Of a DNA stretch of 64,000 nucleotides, positions 9,282-17,325 are shown one piece after another. Each line of letters opens with the position of its first letter. The stretch's first letter is position 1. The notes beneath the pieces were generated by a model. The model worked only from the letters and a program-made list of their open reading frames with translations. It did not search any database and was not told the origin of the DNA. The stretch spans positions 2,287,757 through 2,351,756 of the forward strand of contig NZ_AP024619.1 in NCBI RefSeq assembly GCF_019668485.1. The letters are read 5' to 3'. Both the position numbers and the translations under genes were made by a program. The stretch is from Gelria sp. Kuro-4 (lineage in GTDB: Bacteria; Bacillota; DTU030; DUMP01).

Positions 9282-10127
9282 ATGAACGTGCTCATAACCG
9301 GCGCCCGAGGAATGCTGGGGCAGGCCATGGTGAACGAGTTTATGGCAAAGGGTTGGAACGTATTAGCAACCGACCACAGCACTCTCGACATAACCGACTT
9401 CCCTGCGGTTAGAGCAGCCGTTGCAGCGCAACGGCCTCAACTCGTCGTTAACTGTGCCGCCTACACCGCTGTGGACAAGGCTGAAACAGAACCGGGACCG
9501 GCCTTTGCTGTAAACGCGCTGGGGCCCCGTAACCTGGCTTTGGCCTGCCTTGAATCCGGGTGCGCACTTCTTCATATCAGCACGGATTACGTGTTCGATG
9601 GCGAAAAAGGCGAACCTTATGAGGTCTGGGACTCCCCTAACCCCCTCAATATCTACGGCAAAAGCAAGCTCTGGGGAGAAAACTACGTACGGTCGCTCAC
9701 AGCCCACCACTACCTGGTACGCACCAGCTGGCTCTTTGGCCCCGGCGGCAAAAACTTCGTCTCGGCCATGCTAAACCTGGCTGCAAATAAAGCTCCTTTG
9801 CGCGTGGTCGACGATCAGCTGGGCTGCCCCACCTATACGCTTGATCTTGCGCGCGCTTGTTCCAGCCTGGTAGAGACAGGTGCATTTGGGATCTATCATG
9901 TTACAAATCAAGGTTCCACCACATGGTTTAAGTTCGCGGTTGAGGTTTTCCGGCAGGCCGGTTTGCAGGTAGACGTGGTTCCAATCAGGACTGGGGAACT
10001 TTTACGCCCGGCACGCAGGCCGATGAACTCTTGCCTAAATTCTTTCCCTCTGCGGGAAACCGTGGGATACCTTTTACCAGCGTGGCAAGACGCCCTGAGC
10101 CGCTTTCTTTTGTACCTCAAGGCTTAG
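9282..10127 (+). CDS. rfbD: dTDP-4-dehydrorhamnose reductase
   Basis: 281 residues, an extended SDR. The Rossmann motif MNVLITGARGMLGQAM is at the N-terminus, then VVNCAAYTAVDKAE, the HISTDYVFDGEKGEPY stretch and the YGKSKLWGE catalytic Tyr-Lys segment. It makes dTDP-L-rhamnose with NAD(P)H, the last step of the pathway encoded by this operon. The start is 4 nt after the epimerase stop. Confidence 0.95.
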   Translation: MNVLITGARGMLGQAMVNEFMAKGWNVLATDHSTLDITDFPAVRAAVAAQRPQLVVNCAAYTAVDKAETEPGPAFAVNALGPRNLALACLESGCALLHISTDYVFDGEKGEPYEVWDSPNPLNIYGKSKLWGENYVRSLTAHHYLVRTSWLFGPGGKNFVSAMLNLAANKAPLRVVDDQLGCPTYTLDLARACSSLVETGAFGIYHVTNQGSTTWFKFAVEVFRQAGLQVDVVPIRTGELLRPARRPMNSCLNSFPLRETVGYLLPAWQDALSRFLLYLKA

Positions 10128-10180
10128 CCAAGGGTTTTCTTTTGAAGTCTTCCAGGAGCCCGTAGAAAGGAGTTAAGATA

Positions 10181-11227
10181 GTGCGTATCCTAGTCACCGG
10201 CGGTGCCGGTTTCATCGGCAGCAACTTCATTCGTTATGTGCTCAGCGCTCACGAAAACTGGTACGTAGTAAATCTAGACAAGCTGACGTATGCCGGTAAT
10301 CTCGAAAACCTTAGCGACATAGCGCCTGATCCGCGTTATACGTTTGTGCATGGGGATATAGCCGACAAAACCCTCATTACCCAACTTTTAAGTGCTAACA
10401 CCTTTGACGCCATTGCAAATTTTGCCGCTGAATCCCACGTCGACCGCAGTATCCATGACGCAACTCCTTTCATCGAAACAAACATTCAGGGCACCCACGT
10501 ACTGCTCGACGCCGCCCGCGCGCACGGCGTGAAGCGCTTTCTTCAGGTGTCCACGGATGAAGTCTATGGAACTTTAGGCTCCGATGAACCTCCTTTCACC
10601 GAGCACGCCCCACTCGCTCCTAACAGTCCGTATGCGGCTAGTAAGGCAGCAGCCGACCTGCTGGCGCGCACCTATTACCATACCTTCGGCCTCCCCGTCC
10701 TCATTACGCGCTGCTCCAACAACTACGGGCCCTACCAGTTCCCCGAAAAGCTGATTCCGCTGATGATCACTAACGCTCTTGAAGGCCGACCGTTCCCCGT
10801 ATACGGGGACGGTCTGAACATTCGTGACTGGATCCATGTCCTGGATCACTGCCGGGCCTTGGAAGCAGTGCTCCTTGGCGGCGTGCCAGGCGAGGTTTAC
10901 AACATTGGCGGCAGCTGTGAACTGACGAACCTCGAAGTGGTACGCAGTATACTACAAACCCTTGACCTACCGGAAAGCTTAATCACCTTTGTGCCTGACC
11001 GTCCAGGGCACGACCGCCGCTACGCCATTGACGCCTCAAAGATTAAAGCAGCCCTTGGTTGGAAGCCTCAGTATCGTTTTCAGGAATGGCTCCCGGAAGT
11101 AGTACGCTGGTACAAGGAACATAGGGAATGGTGGCAGCGTGTGAAGGCCGGTAGCTACCGGCAGTACTACGCACGGCAATACGAGCAGCGCCTGAACCGT
11201 AACGATTTCAAAAGGGATGTGATATAA
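10181..11227 (+). CDS. rfbB: dTDP-glucose 4,6-dehydratase
   Basis: 348 residues from a GTG start with AAAGGAGTT upstream. MRILVTGGAGFIGSNFIRY NAD-binding motif, AESHVDRSI, QVSTDEVYGTL, and the YAASKAAADLL catalytic Tyr-Lys. It converts dTDP-glucose to dTDP-4-keto-6-deoxyglucose. Full length for the family, and the second step of rhamnose nucleotide synthesis. Confidence 0.96.
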   Translation: MRILVTGGAGFIGSNFIRYVLSAHENWYVVNLDKLTYAGNLENLSDIAPDPRYTFVHGDIADKTLITQLLSANTFDAIANFAAESHVDRSIHDATPFIETNIQGTHVLLDAARAHGVKRFLQVSTDEVYGTLGSDEPPFTEHAPLAPNSPYAASKAAADLLARTYYHTFGLPVLITRCSNNYGPYQFPEKLIPLMITNALEGRPFPVYGDGLNIRDWIHVLDHCRALEAVLLGGVPGEVYNIGGSCELTNLEVVRSILQTLDLPESLITFVPDRPGHDRRYAIDASKIKAALGWKPQYRFQEWLPEVVRWYKEHREWWQRVKAGSYRQYYARQYEQRLNRNDFKRDVI

Positions 11228-11230
11228 CCC

Positions 11231-12301
11231 ATGAAAGCCTTAGTTCTGGCCGGCGGGCGCGGCACCCGCTTACGGCCTCTAACGTATACAACCGCCAAGC
11301 AATTGCTTCCGGTTGCCAACAGGCCGATTCTTTTCTTTGTCATTGATCAAATCGTAGCGGCCGGAATTACCGAAATCGGGATCATCATCTCTCCTGAAAC
11401 CGGCGGAAGCATCAAAGCGGCGCTGGGGGATGGTTCCCGCTGGGGCGCCAACTTCACTTACATAGTGCAAGAGGCACCTGCAGGCCTGGCCCACGCGGTG
11501 ATGACTGCCCAACCATTTTTGGAGGCAGCGCCTTTCGTGATGTTTTTGGGCGACAATTTGATTCAAGGCGGCATAAAACAGCTGGTGGCGAGTTTCCGGA
11601 ATGAGAATGAAGTAGCCGCCTCCATTCTGCTTAAAAGAGTTTCTGATCCCCGGCAATTCGGCGTGGCGGTTCTCGCCGGCGACGGCCACGTTGTTCGCCT
11701 TGTTGAGAAGCCCAGTAATCCGCCCAGCGATCTCGCCCTGGTTGGCGTATACGTCTTCTCCGCCGCCATCCACCAGGCTATCGGGCGCATCAAACCCTCG
11801 TGGCGCGGCGAGCTGGAGATCACCGACGCCATACAGGAACTGCTGGATGAAGGACTTCCTGTTACGGCCAAAGAAGTATCCGGTTGGTGGCTGGATACTG
11901 GAAAGAAAGATGATATACTCGAGGCCAATCGTGTGGTGCTCGATGAATTTGCGGTCCGGCGTATAGAGGGCGAGACCGATGATGCAAGTAAGCTAATGGG
12001 CCGCGTGGAGCTACCGCCGGGTGCCCAGGTTCTTAGGAGCACTGTGCGAGGTCCCGTGGTCATTGGACCCGGCACGATTATCGAAGATTCCTTTATCGGT
12101 CCTTTCAGCGCCATCGGTGCCGGCAGTACGTTGAAAAACGTCAGCGTCGAGCACTCTGTCATTCTGGAAAACTGCCGTCTCTCGGACGTCGGTCCTATTG
12201 AAGACAGCTTAATCGGGCATAACGTCAAGGTCTACCGCTCCACTGGTCATCGCCAGGCCCTGCGCTTGTTGCTCGGAGACAACTCGGAACTAGCTGTCTG
12301 A
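11231..12301 (+). CDS. rfbA: Glucose-1-phosphate thymidylyltransferase, long form
   Basis: 356 residues. The N-terminal nucleotidyltransferase has [18 protein letters not shown] and [10 protein letters not shown], and the C-terminal third carries left-handed beta-helix repeats ([21 protein letters not shown]). The extra C-terminal domain marks the long RmlA class rather than the 290-residue E. coli type. It forms dTDP-glucose from glucose-1-phosphate and dTTP, supplying rfbB immediately upstream. Confidence 0.93.
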   Translation: MKALVLAGGRGTRLRPLTYTTAKQLLPVANRPILFFVIDQIVAAGITEIGIIISPETGGSIKAALGDGSRWGANFTYIVQEAPAGLAHAVMTAQPFLEAAPFVMFLGDNLIQGGIKQLVASFRNENEVAASILLKRVSDPRQFGVAVLAGDGHVVRLVEKPSNPPSDLALVGVYVFSAAIHQAIGRIKPSWRGELEITDAIQELLDEGLPVTAKEVSGWWLDTGKKDDILEANRVVLDEFAVRRIEGETDDASKLMGRVELPPGAQVLRSTVRGPVVIGPGTIIEDSFIGPFSAIGAGSTLKNVSVEHSVILENCRLSDVGPIEDSLIGHNVKVYRSTGHRQALRLLLGDNSELAV

Positions 12302-12384
12302 ATAAGCATAAGCTTGGTGACGTTGACAGTTGGATCGAACTACACCCCAAGATTAGGGTTGGAGAGTACGAAGCGCCTGATTGC

Positions 12385-12402
12385 GGAGTCAGGTATCAAC
12401 TT
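12385..12402 (+). repeat. Dispersed repeat family A, copy 1 (partial)
   Basis: GGAGTCAGGTATCAACTT, a near copy of the GGGGTCAGGTATCAACTT core found at four other places. It lies about 85 nt downstream of rfbA. The 12302-12582 gap holds this repeat and a hairpin; no gene was seen. Confidence 0.6.
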
Positions 12403-12458
12403 GTTGCTCTTTTGTATCGAAACGTGTCGAAGCATTCATCAGGTGGAGAACGCTGAAA

Positions 12459-12488
12459 ACGCCTGCCGCAGGTAGGGGCGGCAGGCGT
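12459..12488. terminator. Hairpin terminator between convergent rfbA and the secreted hydrolase
   Basis: Perfect 11-bp stem ACGCCTGCCGC / GCGGCAGGCGT with an 8-nt loop, between two convergent genes. The T tract on the plus strand is weak (CTTGCTT). Confidence 0.6.
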
Positions 12489-12582
12489 CTTGCTTGATGC
12501 GCCATTAGCTCATGGCGCTTCCCCATGTTATGCTGGGACTTTTTGCTCAAACCGAGGGCTACTTAAGGACACGAAGCATGGT

Positions 12583-14088
12583 TCAGCGGTTGTGCGGCGT
12601 CTCTTTCAATTTCCCTCCTTCGCCCCGCGGCCCCAGCACGGTCCACTCCTGGACCGGCATGCTGAAGTTCCAGGGCTTGAGCCAGGCGTTCTTATCCGGA
12701 TACTGGGCGAAGTACTCGGTGCTGGAGATGGGTGTGCCGCAGGGGTGACCGAAGCGCGCCCAGAATTTCATCTCCTTGGCTAGGCTGGCGGAGGTCACCT
12801 TGCCGTCCACGGCGCCGGAGGTCCCGCCGCCCAGTTCGCCGTGACCGCAGAGGGTACGGCGCACGTCCGGGCCGTACTCTTTTTTCATAGCGTCGTAGTG
12901 GTCGGCCAGGAACTCTTTACCAAGCTCCACGGTGATCTTCCCGTAGTACTGCTTTTTCAGCTGGTTCCAGCGTTCGAAGCGCCAGTAGGAACCCTCGGGT
13001 TTGGTATAGTCGTACGTGGTCTCGCTGCGGATGGCTTCGGTCTGCGGGAAGTTGCAGGAGCCGATGAAACCGCTCTTGGTCCGCTGCACGTCGTACTTCT
13101 TAAGGCCCAGGTCCAGGGCCGCGATCTCGTTGTTCTTCGCGTCGCCCACCAACCAGTGGTTGGAGTAGGCGCCGTTGTTCTTCTCCACCATGATCTTAAC
13201 CCACTCGTCGATGTTGTCGGCGTACTGGGTGGCCTGGCGCGAACGGACGAAAACGGGGATACCGTTCACGTCATACCAGGAGCTCATGCCCGGGTTGGTG
13301 GTCTCCGCCACCACCAGGCCGGCCCCGCTCATCAGCCAGTCGCGGCCGCTCCAAATACCGCCCACGTAGGGCTGGTAGAGGATCTCGTGGCCGCTGGTGG
13401 GTGTTTCGTGGACGATGATGTTCTCGCCCAGCTTGGCCAGAGCATAGTTGGTCCAGGTGTTGTGACCGAGGATCATCTCGCCGGTGAGCGTGGCCGCGCC
13501 GGTGGCAGCAAAGGCGCTGCAGCTTTCCGCCTGCTTGGCCAAGAAAGAGTCGATGGCAGCGTAGATGCCGGGCGTAGCAACGGTGTAGTCGCCGAACTCC
13601 TGCGGGATCGGGAGCTTGTTGTTCTTGAGGTAACCCAGGTAGTAGGAGATGTCGTAGCGCGCATTGCTGGCGGTGATGTCCCAGATATCCACCTCGTAGC
13701 CGCGCGTCTGCACCCCGGCCACGATCCCCTCCAGCTGCCGTTGGTATTCGTGCGGCACCTTGTTCCAGATCATTTTCTCCGCTATGCTGCGGTAGAGCTG
13801 CCACGGCTGGTTGTCCTGGGCGTAATAGTCCTTGAGCAGGGCAATGGATTGCTCGATCTCCGGCCCCATGTAAAACCCGTACTGGAACCCCCGGGCGAAG
13901 GGCTCACCCTCGATGTGGAGGAACCACCAGCCATCTTCTTGGTAGCGGTAGGAACCTTTGAGGAGCTCGAACAACGTCTCCGGTTCCAGCGGATAGAGTG
14001 GTTTCGCCAGGCCCACCAGTGGAAGAAGTAGCATAACAACAAGCACGCCGACGGCCACCAGTTTTTGTCCCCACTTCCAACGCAGCAC
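12583..14088 (-). CDS. Exported Ntn-hydrolase of the phospholipase B-like / C45 acyltransferase type
   Basis: 501 residues from the GTG at 14088, preceded by AAGGAGGG at 7 nt; a TTG further upstream would place that site inside the gene. A signal peptide occupies residues 1-29 (LVAVGVLVVMLLLPLVGLAK). The likely autocatalytic nucleophile is Cys190 in AESCSAFAATGAATLTGEM, followed by GHNTW, as in phospholipase B-like and C45 Ntn-hydrolases. These cleave amide or acyl-ester bonds after removing their own propeptide. The substrate is unknown. It lies 75 nt downstream of the P1 peptidase, whose leader peptide is very similar, and is probably cotranscribed with it. Confidence 0.8.
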   Translation of the reverse strand: MLRWKWGQKLVAVGVLVVMLLLPLVGLAKPLYPLEPETLFELLKGSYRYQEDGWWFLHIEGEPFARGFQYGFYMGPEIEQSIALLKDYYAQDNQPWQLYRSIAEKMIWNKVPHEYQRQLEGIVAGVQTRGYEVDIWDITASNARYDISYYLGYLKNNKLPIPQEFGDYTVATPGIYAAIDSFLAKQAESCSAFAATGAATLTGEMILGHNTWTNYALAKLGENIIVHETPTSGHEILYQPYVGGIWSGRDWLMSGAGLVVAETTNPGMSSWYDVNGIPVFVRSRQATQYADNIDEWVKIMVEKNNGAYSNHWLVGDAKNNEIAALDLGLKKYDVQRTKSGFIGSCNFPQTEAIRSETTYDYTKPEGSYWRFERWNQLKKQYYGKITVELGKEFLADHYDAMKKEYGPDVRRTLCGHGELGGGTSGAVDGKVTSASLAKEMKFWARFGHPCGTPISSTEYFAQYPDKNAWLKPWNFSMPVQEWTVLGPRGEGGKLKETPHNR

Positions 14089-14163
14089 GTGAATGCCCTC
14101 CTTCAAAGTAGAATCGTACGGACCAGGCGCCTTTGTCTTACGTCTTCTTGTTTCTTCTTGGGT

Positions 14164-15399
14164 TTACTTTTGGCCGTTTCCCCACGGTGGGAGCTTTTTG
14201 TCCCAATCGAGGGCGTTGTACTTCTTAAGGACCTGTAAGAGCTCTTTGATGTCGATGGCGTCGCGGGTGTTGCCGTCGCGGCCGACCACGGTGGTGGCCT
14301 TGAGCAAAGAGTTGAGCACGGCTTCCTCGGTAGCCTCAACGGTAGCCAGAAAGAGGGCGGACATGGAGTCGTTGCTGACGACTTCGCTCTTGATGGTGAG
14401 GCCGGAGCTGTGCGGGATGCGCTGGGCCGTGGAGAACGCGATGAAGAAATCCCCGGAGCCGTTACTGCTGTAAAACCCGGTGCGGGCCAGGCCGAGTCCT
14501 ACGCGTTTCGCCACCCGTTCGAGCTGACGTTGATCGAGCGGGGCGTCGGTGGCCACTACCACCATCACCGAGCCGCCGGGGTCCTGCGGCTCCGGGAGGC
14601 TGTATGGGAAGTATTTGCTAAAAGAGTAGCGGCCCAGTTCGCGCCCGACGGGAGCGCCGCCCACGGTGAGCACCCCGTCGAAGTTCGTCTGCACCAGCAC
14701 CCCCACGGTGTAACCGCCCAGCTCTGCCGGCAGCACGCGGGACGCCGTGCCGATACCGCCCTTCCAGCCCATGCAGGAGCTCCCTGTCCCGGCGCCTACC
14801 GCCCCCTCCTCCACCGGCCCGGAGTGGGCGTTCTCCAGGGCCTGGAAGACGTCCTCTTTGCGCACGTGCCGCCCCTGGATGTCGTTGAGGAAGCCGTCGT
14901 TGACCTCGCCCACCACCGGATTCACAGTGCCGGTGCGGATGCCGATCTCTGGGTTTTGTTTGAGCGACCATTCGATGACGGCGTCGGCCACCAGCGGTAC
15001 GTTGAGGGTATTGGTAAGAACGATGGGTACCTCCAGCGTGCCGAGCTCGTTCACCTGTTGCAGGCCGGTAGATTTGCCGAAGGCGTTGAGAACAAAGGCA
15101 GCGGCGGGCACCTTTTCTTGAAAGAGATTCCCCTCGTGCGGGATGATGGCCGTAACGCCGGTGCGCACCGGCCCTTGGCCCGGCACCAGCTTGCCCTCGC
15201 CCTCGATGAGAGCGGTGTGCCCCACTTTAACACCTTTGACGTCGGTTATGGCGTTATACTGCCCTGGCTTGAAAACACCGGTGACAATGCCGACGTCCCT
15301 GGCGCGCGGCCTCGCCGGCGCGGCTGAGGCCACCAGCGGAAGAACCAGCATGATGACCACCACGCCGACGGCCGCCCATCTCCGTCCCCAACACACCAT
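14164..15399 (-). CDS. Exported P1 family (DmpA/BapA-like) aminopeptidase
   Basis: 411 residues, ATG at 15399 with AAAGGAGGAATTCCAG before it. Signal peptide about 1-26 (VGVVVIMLVLPLVASAAP). The DmpA fold is shown by NAITDVKGVKVGHTALIEGE, KGGIGTASRVLP and a Gly-Ser processing site at GGSVMVVVATDAPL. By analogy with DmpA and BapA, Ser277 would become the N-terminal nucleophile after self-cleavage. Such enzymes release N-terminal D- or L-amino acids or beta-peptides. Export is unusual for the family, many of whose members are cytosolic. It heads a two-gene run with the Ntn-hydrolase. Confidence 0.9.
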   Translation of the reverse strand: MVCWGRRWAAVGVVVIMLVLPLVASAAPARPRARDVGIVTGVFKPGQYNAITDVKGVKVGHTALIEGEGKLVPGQGPVRTGVTAIIPHEGNLFQEKVPAAAFVLNAFGKSTGLQQVNELGTLEVPIVLTNTLNVPLVADAVIEWSLKQNPEIGIRTGTVNPVVGEVNDGFLNDIQGRHVRKEDVFQALENAHSGPVEEGAVGAGTGSSCMGWKGGIGTASRVLPAELGGYTVGVLVQTNFDGVLTVGGAPVGRELGRYSFSKYFPYSLPEPQDPGGSVMVVVATDAPLDQRQLERVAKRVGLGLARTGFYSSNGSGDFFIAFSTAQRIPHSSGLTIKSEVVSNDSMSALFLATVEATEEAVLNSLLKATTVVGRDGNTRDAIDIKELLQVLKKYNALDWDKKLPPWGNGQK

Positions 15400-15629
15400 C
15401 TGGAATTCCTCCTTTGCAGTGGAATCGCAGGGTTCTCCATTCCCATAAAGTTACAGTATGAGTATATGAGTTCCAGCGTAAAAAATGACCCGAGGAAGAT
15501 CCGGGTCGTACGCCAGGCCATCATAGGTTGCATTGAGGTTAGAAAAGAAATCGGGTGCCGAAGAAACATCGGGATCCCGAGCAAACGCTGGGAGTGCCTG
15601 CCGCGGTCAAAGGCAGCGGGCGCCGCACA

Positions 15630-15811
15630 CGGGAAGCGACTGCGAAAGAGCTCTTACCCTGCCCATGTCCGATTACGAGGACGCCCTGCTGGCTGCTTGT
15701 GCCAAACGCAACCGGCTTGATCTGATAATCACCCGTAATCTCAAGGACTTTACGGGATCGCCCGTCAAAGCAATGGCTCCCGATGCTTTCCGTGCCGGCT
15801 TTAGAGAATGA
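15630..15811 (+). pseudogene. C-terminal remnant of a PIN-domain (VapC-type) toxin
   Basis: The frame from the ATG at 15665 encodes SDYEDALLAACAKRNRLDLI and then ITRNLKDFTGSPVKAMAP, the C-terminal half of a PIN RNase with the conserved acidic DYEDA and TRNLKDF segments. Just upstream, REATAKEL typical of the same family appears in another frame, and no N-terminal catalytic Asp is present. This is a frameshifted and truncated toxin gene. The 15400-15630 stretch holds nothing else I can support. Confidence 0.7.
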
Positions 15812-15886
15812 CGGCTTAACCACCTCACCTGGTTGGGCGGTTTTTCTGCTGTAAGTATACCCACCACCATACGTCCGAAACTTAAC

Positions 15887-15924
15887 AACTCGGGGCGGCG
15901 GCAGTGCCCCGAGTTGGTTTTTTT
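15887..15924 (+). terminator. Rho-independent terminator
   Basis: AACTCGGGGC / GCCCCGAGTT 10-bp stem followed by GGTTTTTTT on the plus strand. It also lies just past the stop of the minus-strand gene at 15938 and may act on both strands. Confidence 0.8.
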
Positions 15925-15937
15925 GCACGGTTGAGCC

Positions 15938-16234
15938 TTACCTCAGTTGGTTTTCGAGCGTGCTCAGGAGCTGGTCCAGCTGCTTGAGCTGCGAGACGGC
16001 GTTGTTCTCGGCGTTGGCGAACTGGTTGAGTTGATTAGCCGCTTGGGCCTCTTTGGCAGCGGTCGCCTGATAGTTCGGCGAACGCGCGTTGGAGAGGACC
16101 TGCTGGTTGGCCTTCTCGTCCTGGGCCAGCCGCTGGGCCGAGCGCACGTTGGTCGCCTCGCTCCGCTGCAACTGCCCCACGATCTGGCGCATCTGGCTGA
16201 TGGTCTGGCGCGCCTGGTTGGTGTTTGCCGGCAC
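15938..16234 (-). CDS. Small Gln/Ala/Asn-rich coiled-coil protein of unknown function
   Basis: 98 residues when started at the GTG at 16234, which follows AAGGAGGTGA at good spacing. No family recognised. The sequence is nearly all amphipathic helix (ARQTISQMRQIVGQLQRSEA; NQFANAENNAVSQLKQLDQL), with no Cys, no Trp and no membrane segment. Its composition resembles small spore-associated or coat proteins of clostridia, but that is only an impression. It is monocistronic, with its own ribosome site and a terminator just beyond. Confidence 0.7.
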   Translation of the reverse strand: MPANTNQARQTISQMRQIVGQLQRSEATNVRSAQRLAQDEKANQQVLSNARSPNYQATAAKEAQAANQLNQFANAENNAVSQLKQLDQLLSTLENQLR

Positions 16235-16294
16235 GTGTCTCACCTCCTTCAGGGTTAGTCTTCCCCGTAAGGAGGCCGTTTAAAGACGAGGCGC

Positions 16295-16727
16295 TTATTC
16301 GTAGCGGGTGGTGGATTTCTCCGCAATGTAATCGAGGAGCCGATTGAGGAGGAGCGTAAGATCGCCTAGCTCATTTTGGATAATGCCCCACATCTCCCTT
16401 TCATCGAGACGGGCGTAATCATGCACCAGTCGGTTGCGGTACCCTGCCATTCCACGGAACTTATGCGTCAAATCGGGTTCAAGGACGCCGCCCCTTTCCA
16501 GGAGGTCAAAGATATCCCTATAATTGGCTGGGTTACCTAGGCCCGCTTTCACCACCGCCGAGGTCTAGAACGGCCTGTAAAGCTCGACGTAGGTGATGTT
16601 CGGCAATGGCAAAGTTGTCCGGATTTCCTGCAAACTCTTCCCAGGATAAAGACGCCAGACTCTTCAGGCGAGCAATAGAGGCCTGAATCAGCTGCGTGTG
16701 ATCTGCCACAAGCTGTTCGTTAAACAT
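16295..16727 (-). pseudogene. hepT: HepT-like HEPN ribonuclease toxin, broken by a frameshift
   Basis: Two overlapping frames together give one HEPN (DUF86) protein. The first (16727-16533) reads MFNEQLVADHTQLIQASIAR ... FAIAEHHLRRALQAVLDLGG and stops. The second (to 16295) resumes at VVKAGLGNPANYRDIFDLL and carries the catalytic RNRLVHDY (R-x4-H-x-Y) motif. A small deletion near 16550 in the usual LDLGRHVVVKAG junction explains the shift. The intact protein would cleave RNA and be silenced by adenylylation by the neighbouring MntA. As written it should be inactive unless frameshifting occurs. Confidence 0.75.
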
Positions 16728-17157
16728 GTTGTGTTGCCGCCCCCTCCTTTGCTGCTTCTAGGATCTCCCGGAAGTTCTGTTCGTACATGGGCTTAAGGTC
16801 CAGATAATCGCGGACAATGATGTCTTCCGCGTCCGTACGGGCGTCGAAGCTGGACTCATAGAGAACCCGCCCGGTATGGATAATTTCAAACTGCAGCGGC
16901 AGGCGCACAGCATTGACCACTACCAAATCCACCTGCCGGTTAGCAATTCTTTGTAAGCGGTCGATTATGTCAAAACGCTCAAGCGCCGATAACGCCTTGC
17001 CCTCCGGCAGCAGCACTGCCAAGTCGATATCGCTGTCCGGCCGCACCTCTCCGGTGGCCTGGGAACCAAAGAGGTAGATCGCCACCGGCGCAAGTCCGAG
17101 GAGTTCCGAAGTAAGACGCTTAAGAATAGCGTCCAGATCTCCACTGGTCTCTGTCAC
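16720..17157 (-). CDS. mntA: MntA-like minimal nucleotidyltransferase antitoxin
   Basis: 145 residues from the GTG at 17157, which has GGGGGAGG nine bases upstream; an upstream in-frame extension to 17253 lacks a site. The active site is IYLFGSQATGEVRPDSDIDL, the GSxxxG and SDID motifs of the MNT fold, with a further acidic residue in RQVDLVVVNA. Such proteins AMPylate the HEPN toxin partner. It overlaps the start of the broken hepT gene by 8 nt, the standard MNT-HEPN arrangement. Confidence 0.85.
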   Translation of the reverse strand: MTETSGDLDAILKRLTSELLGLAPVAIYLFGSQATGEVRPDSDIDLAVLLPEGKALSALERFDIIDRLQRIANRQVDLVVVNAVRLPLQFEIIHTGRVLYESSFDARTDAEDIIVRDYLDLKPMYEQNFREILEAAKEGAATQHV

Positions 17158-17286
17158 AGGGTACACCCTCCCCCTTGGGATGGTCTTGGTCTTACGTGAT
17201 GCAGAAACACAAAGACCCAATTTGAGCATAGCAGTAACGGGATCTGCTGTCAATGTTTGGGATCACCCCGCCCACTCAGATTAAAG

Positions 17287-17322
17287 GGCACCTGGGAAGA
17301 GTTCCCAGGTGCCCGGCACCAC
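17287..17322. repeat. Dispersed palindromic repeat family B, copy at 17.3 kb
   Basis: Hairpin ACCTGGGAA / TTCCCAGGT followed by CCAGGTGCCCGGCACCAC, shared in 17 of 18 positions with the element after the MacB-type permease at 24584-24601. It lies directly beyond the histidine kinase stop codon and may double as its terminator. Confidence 0.6.
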
Positions 17323-17325
17323 AGT

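Noticed and set aside
12841-14031. 396-codon open frame on the plus strand
   Set aside because: It is an antisense shadow of the exported Ntn-hydrolase; codons are Val/Leu/Gly/His-biased as expected for an antisense frame and there is no family resemblance.
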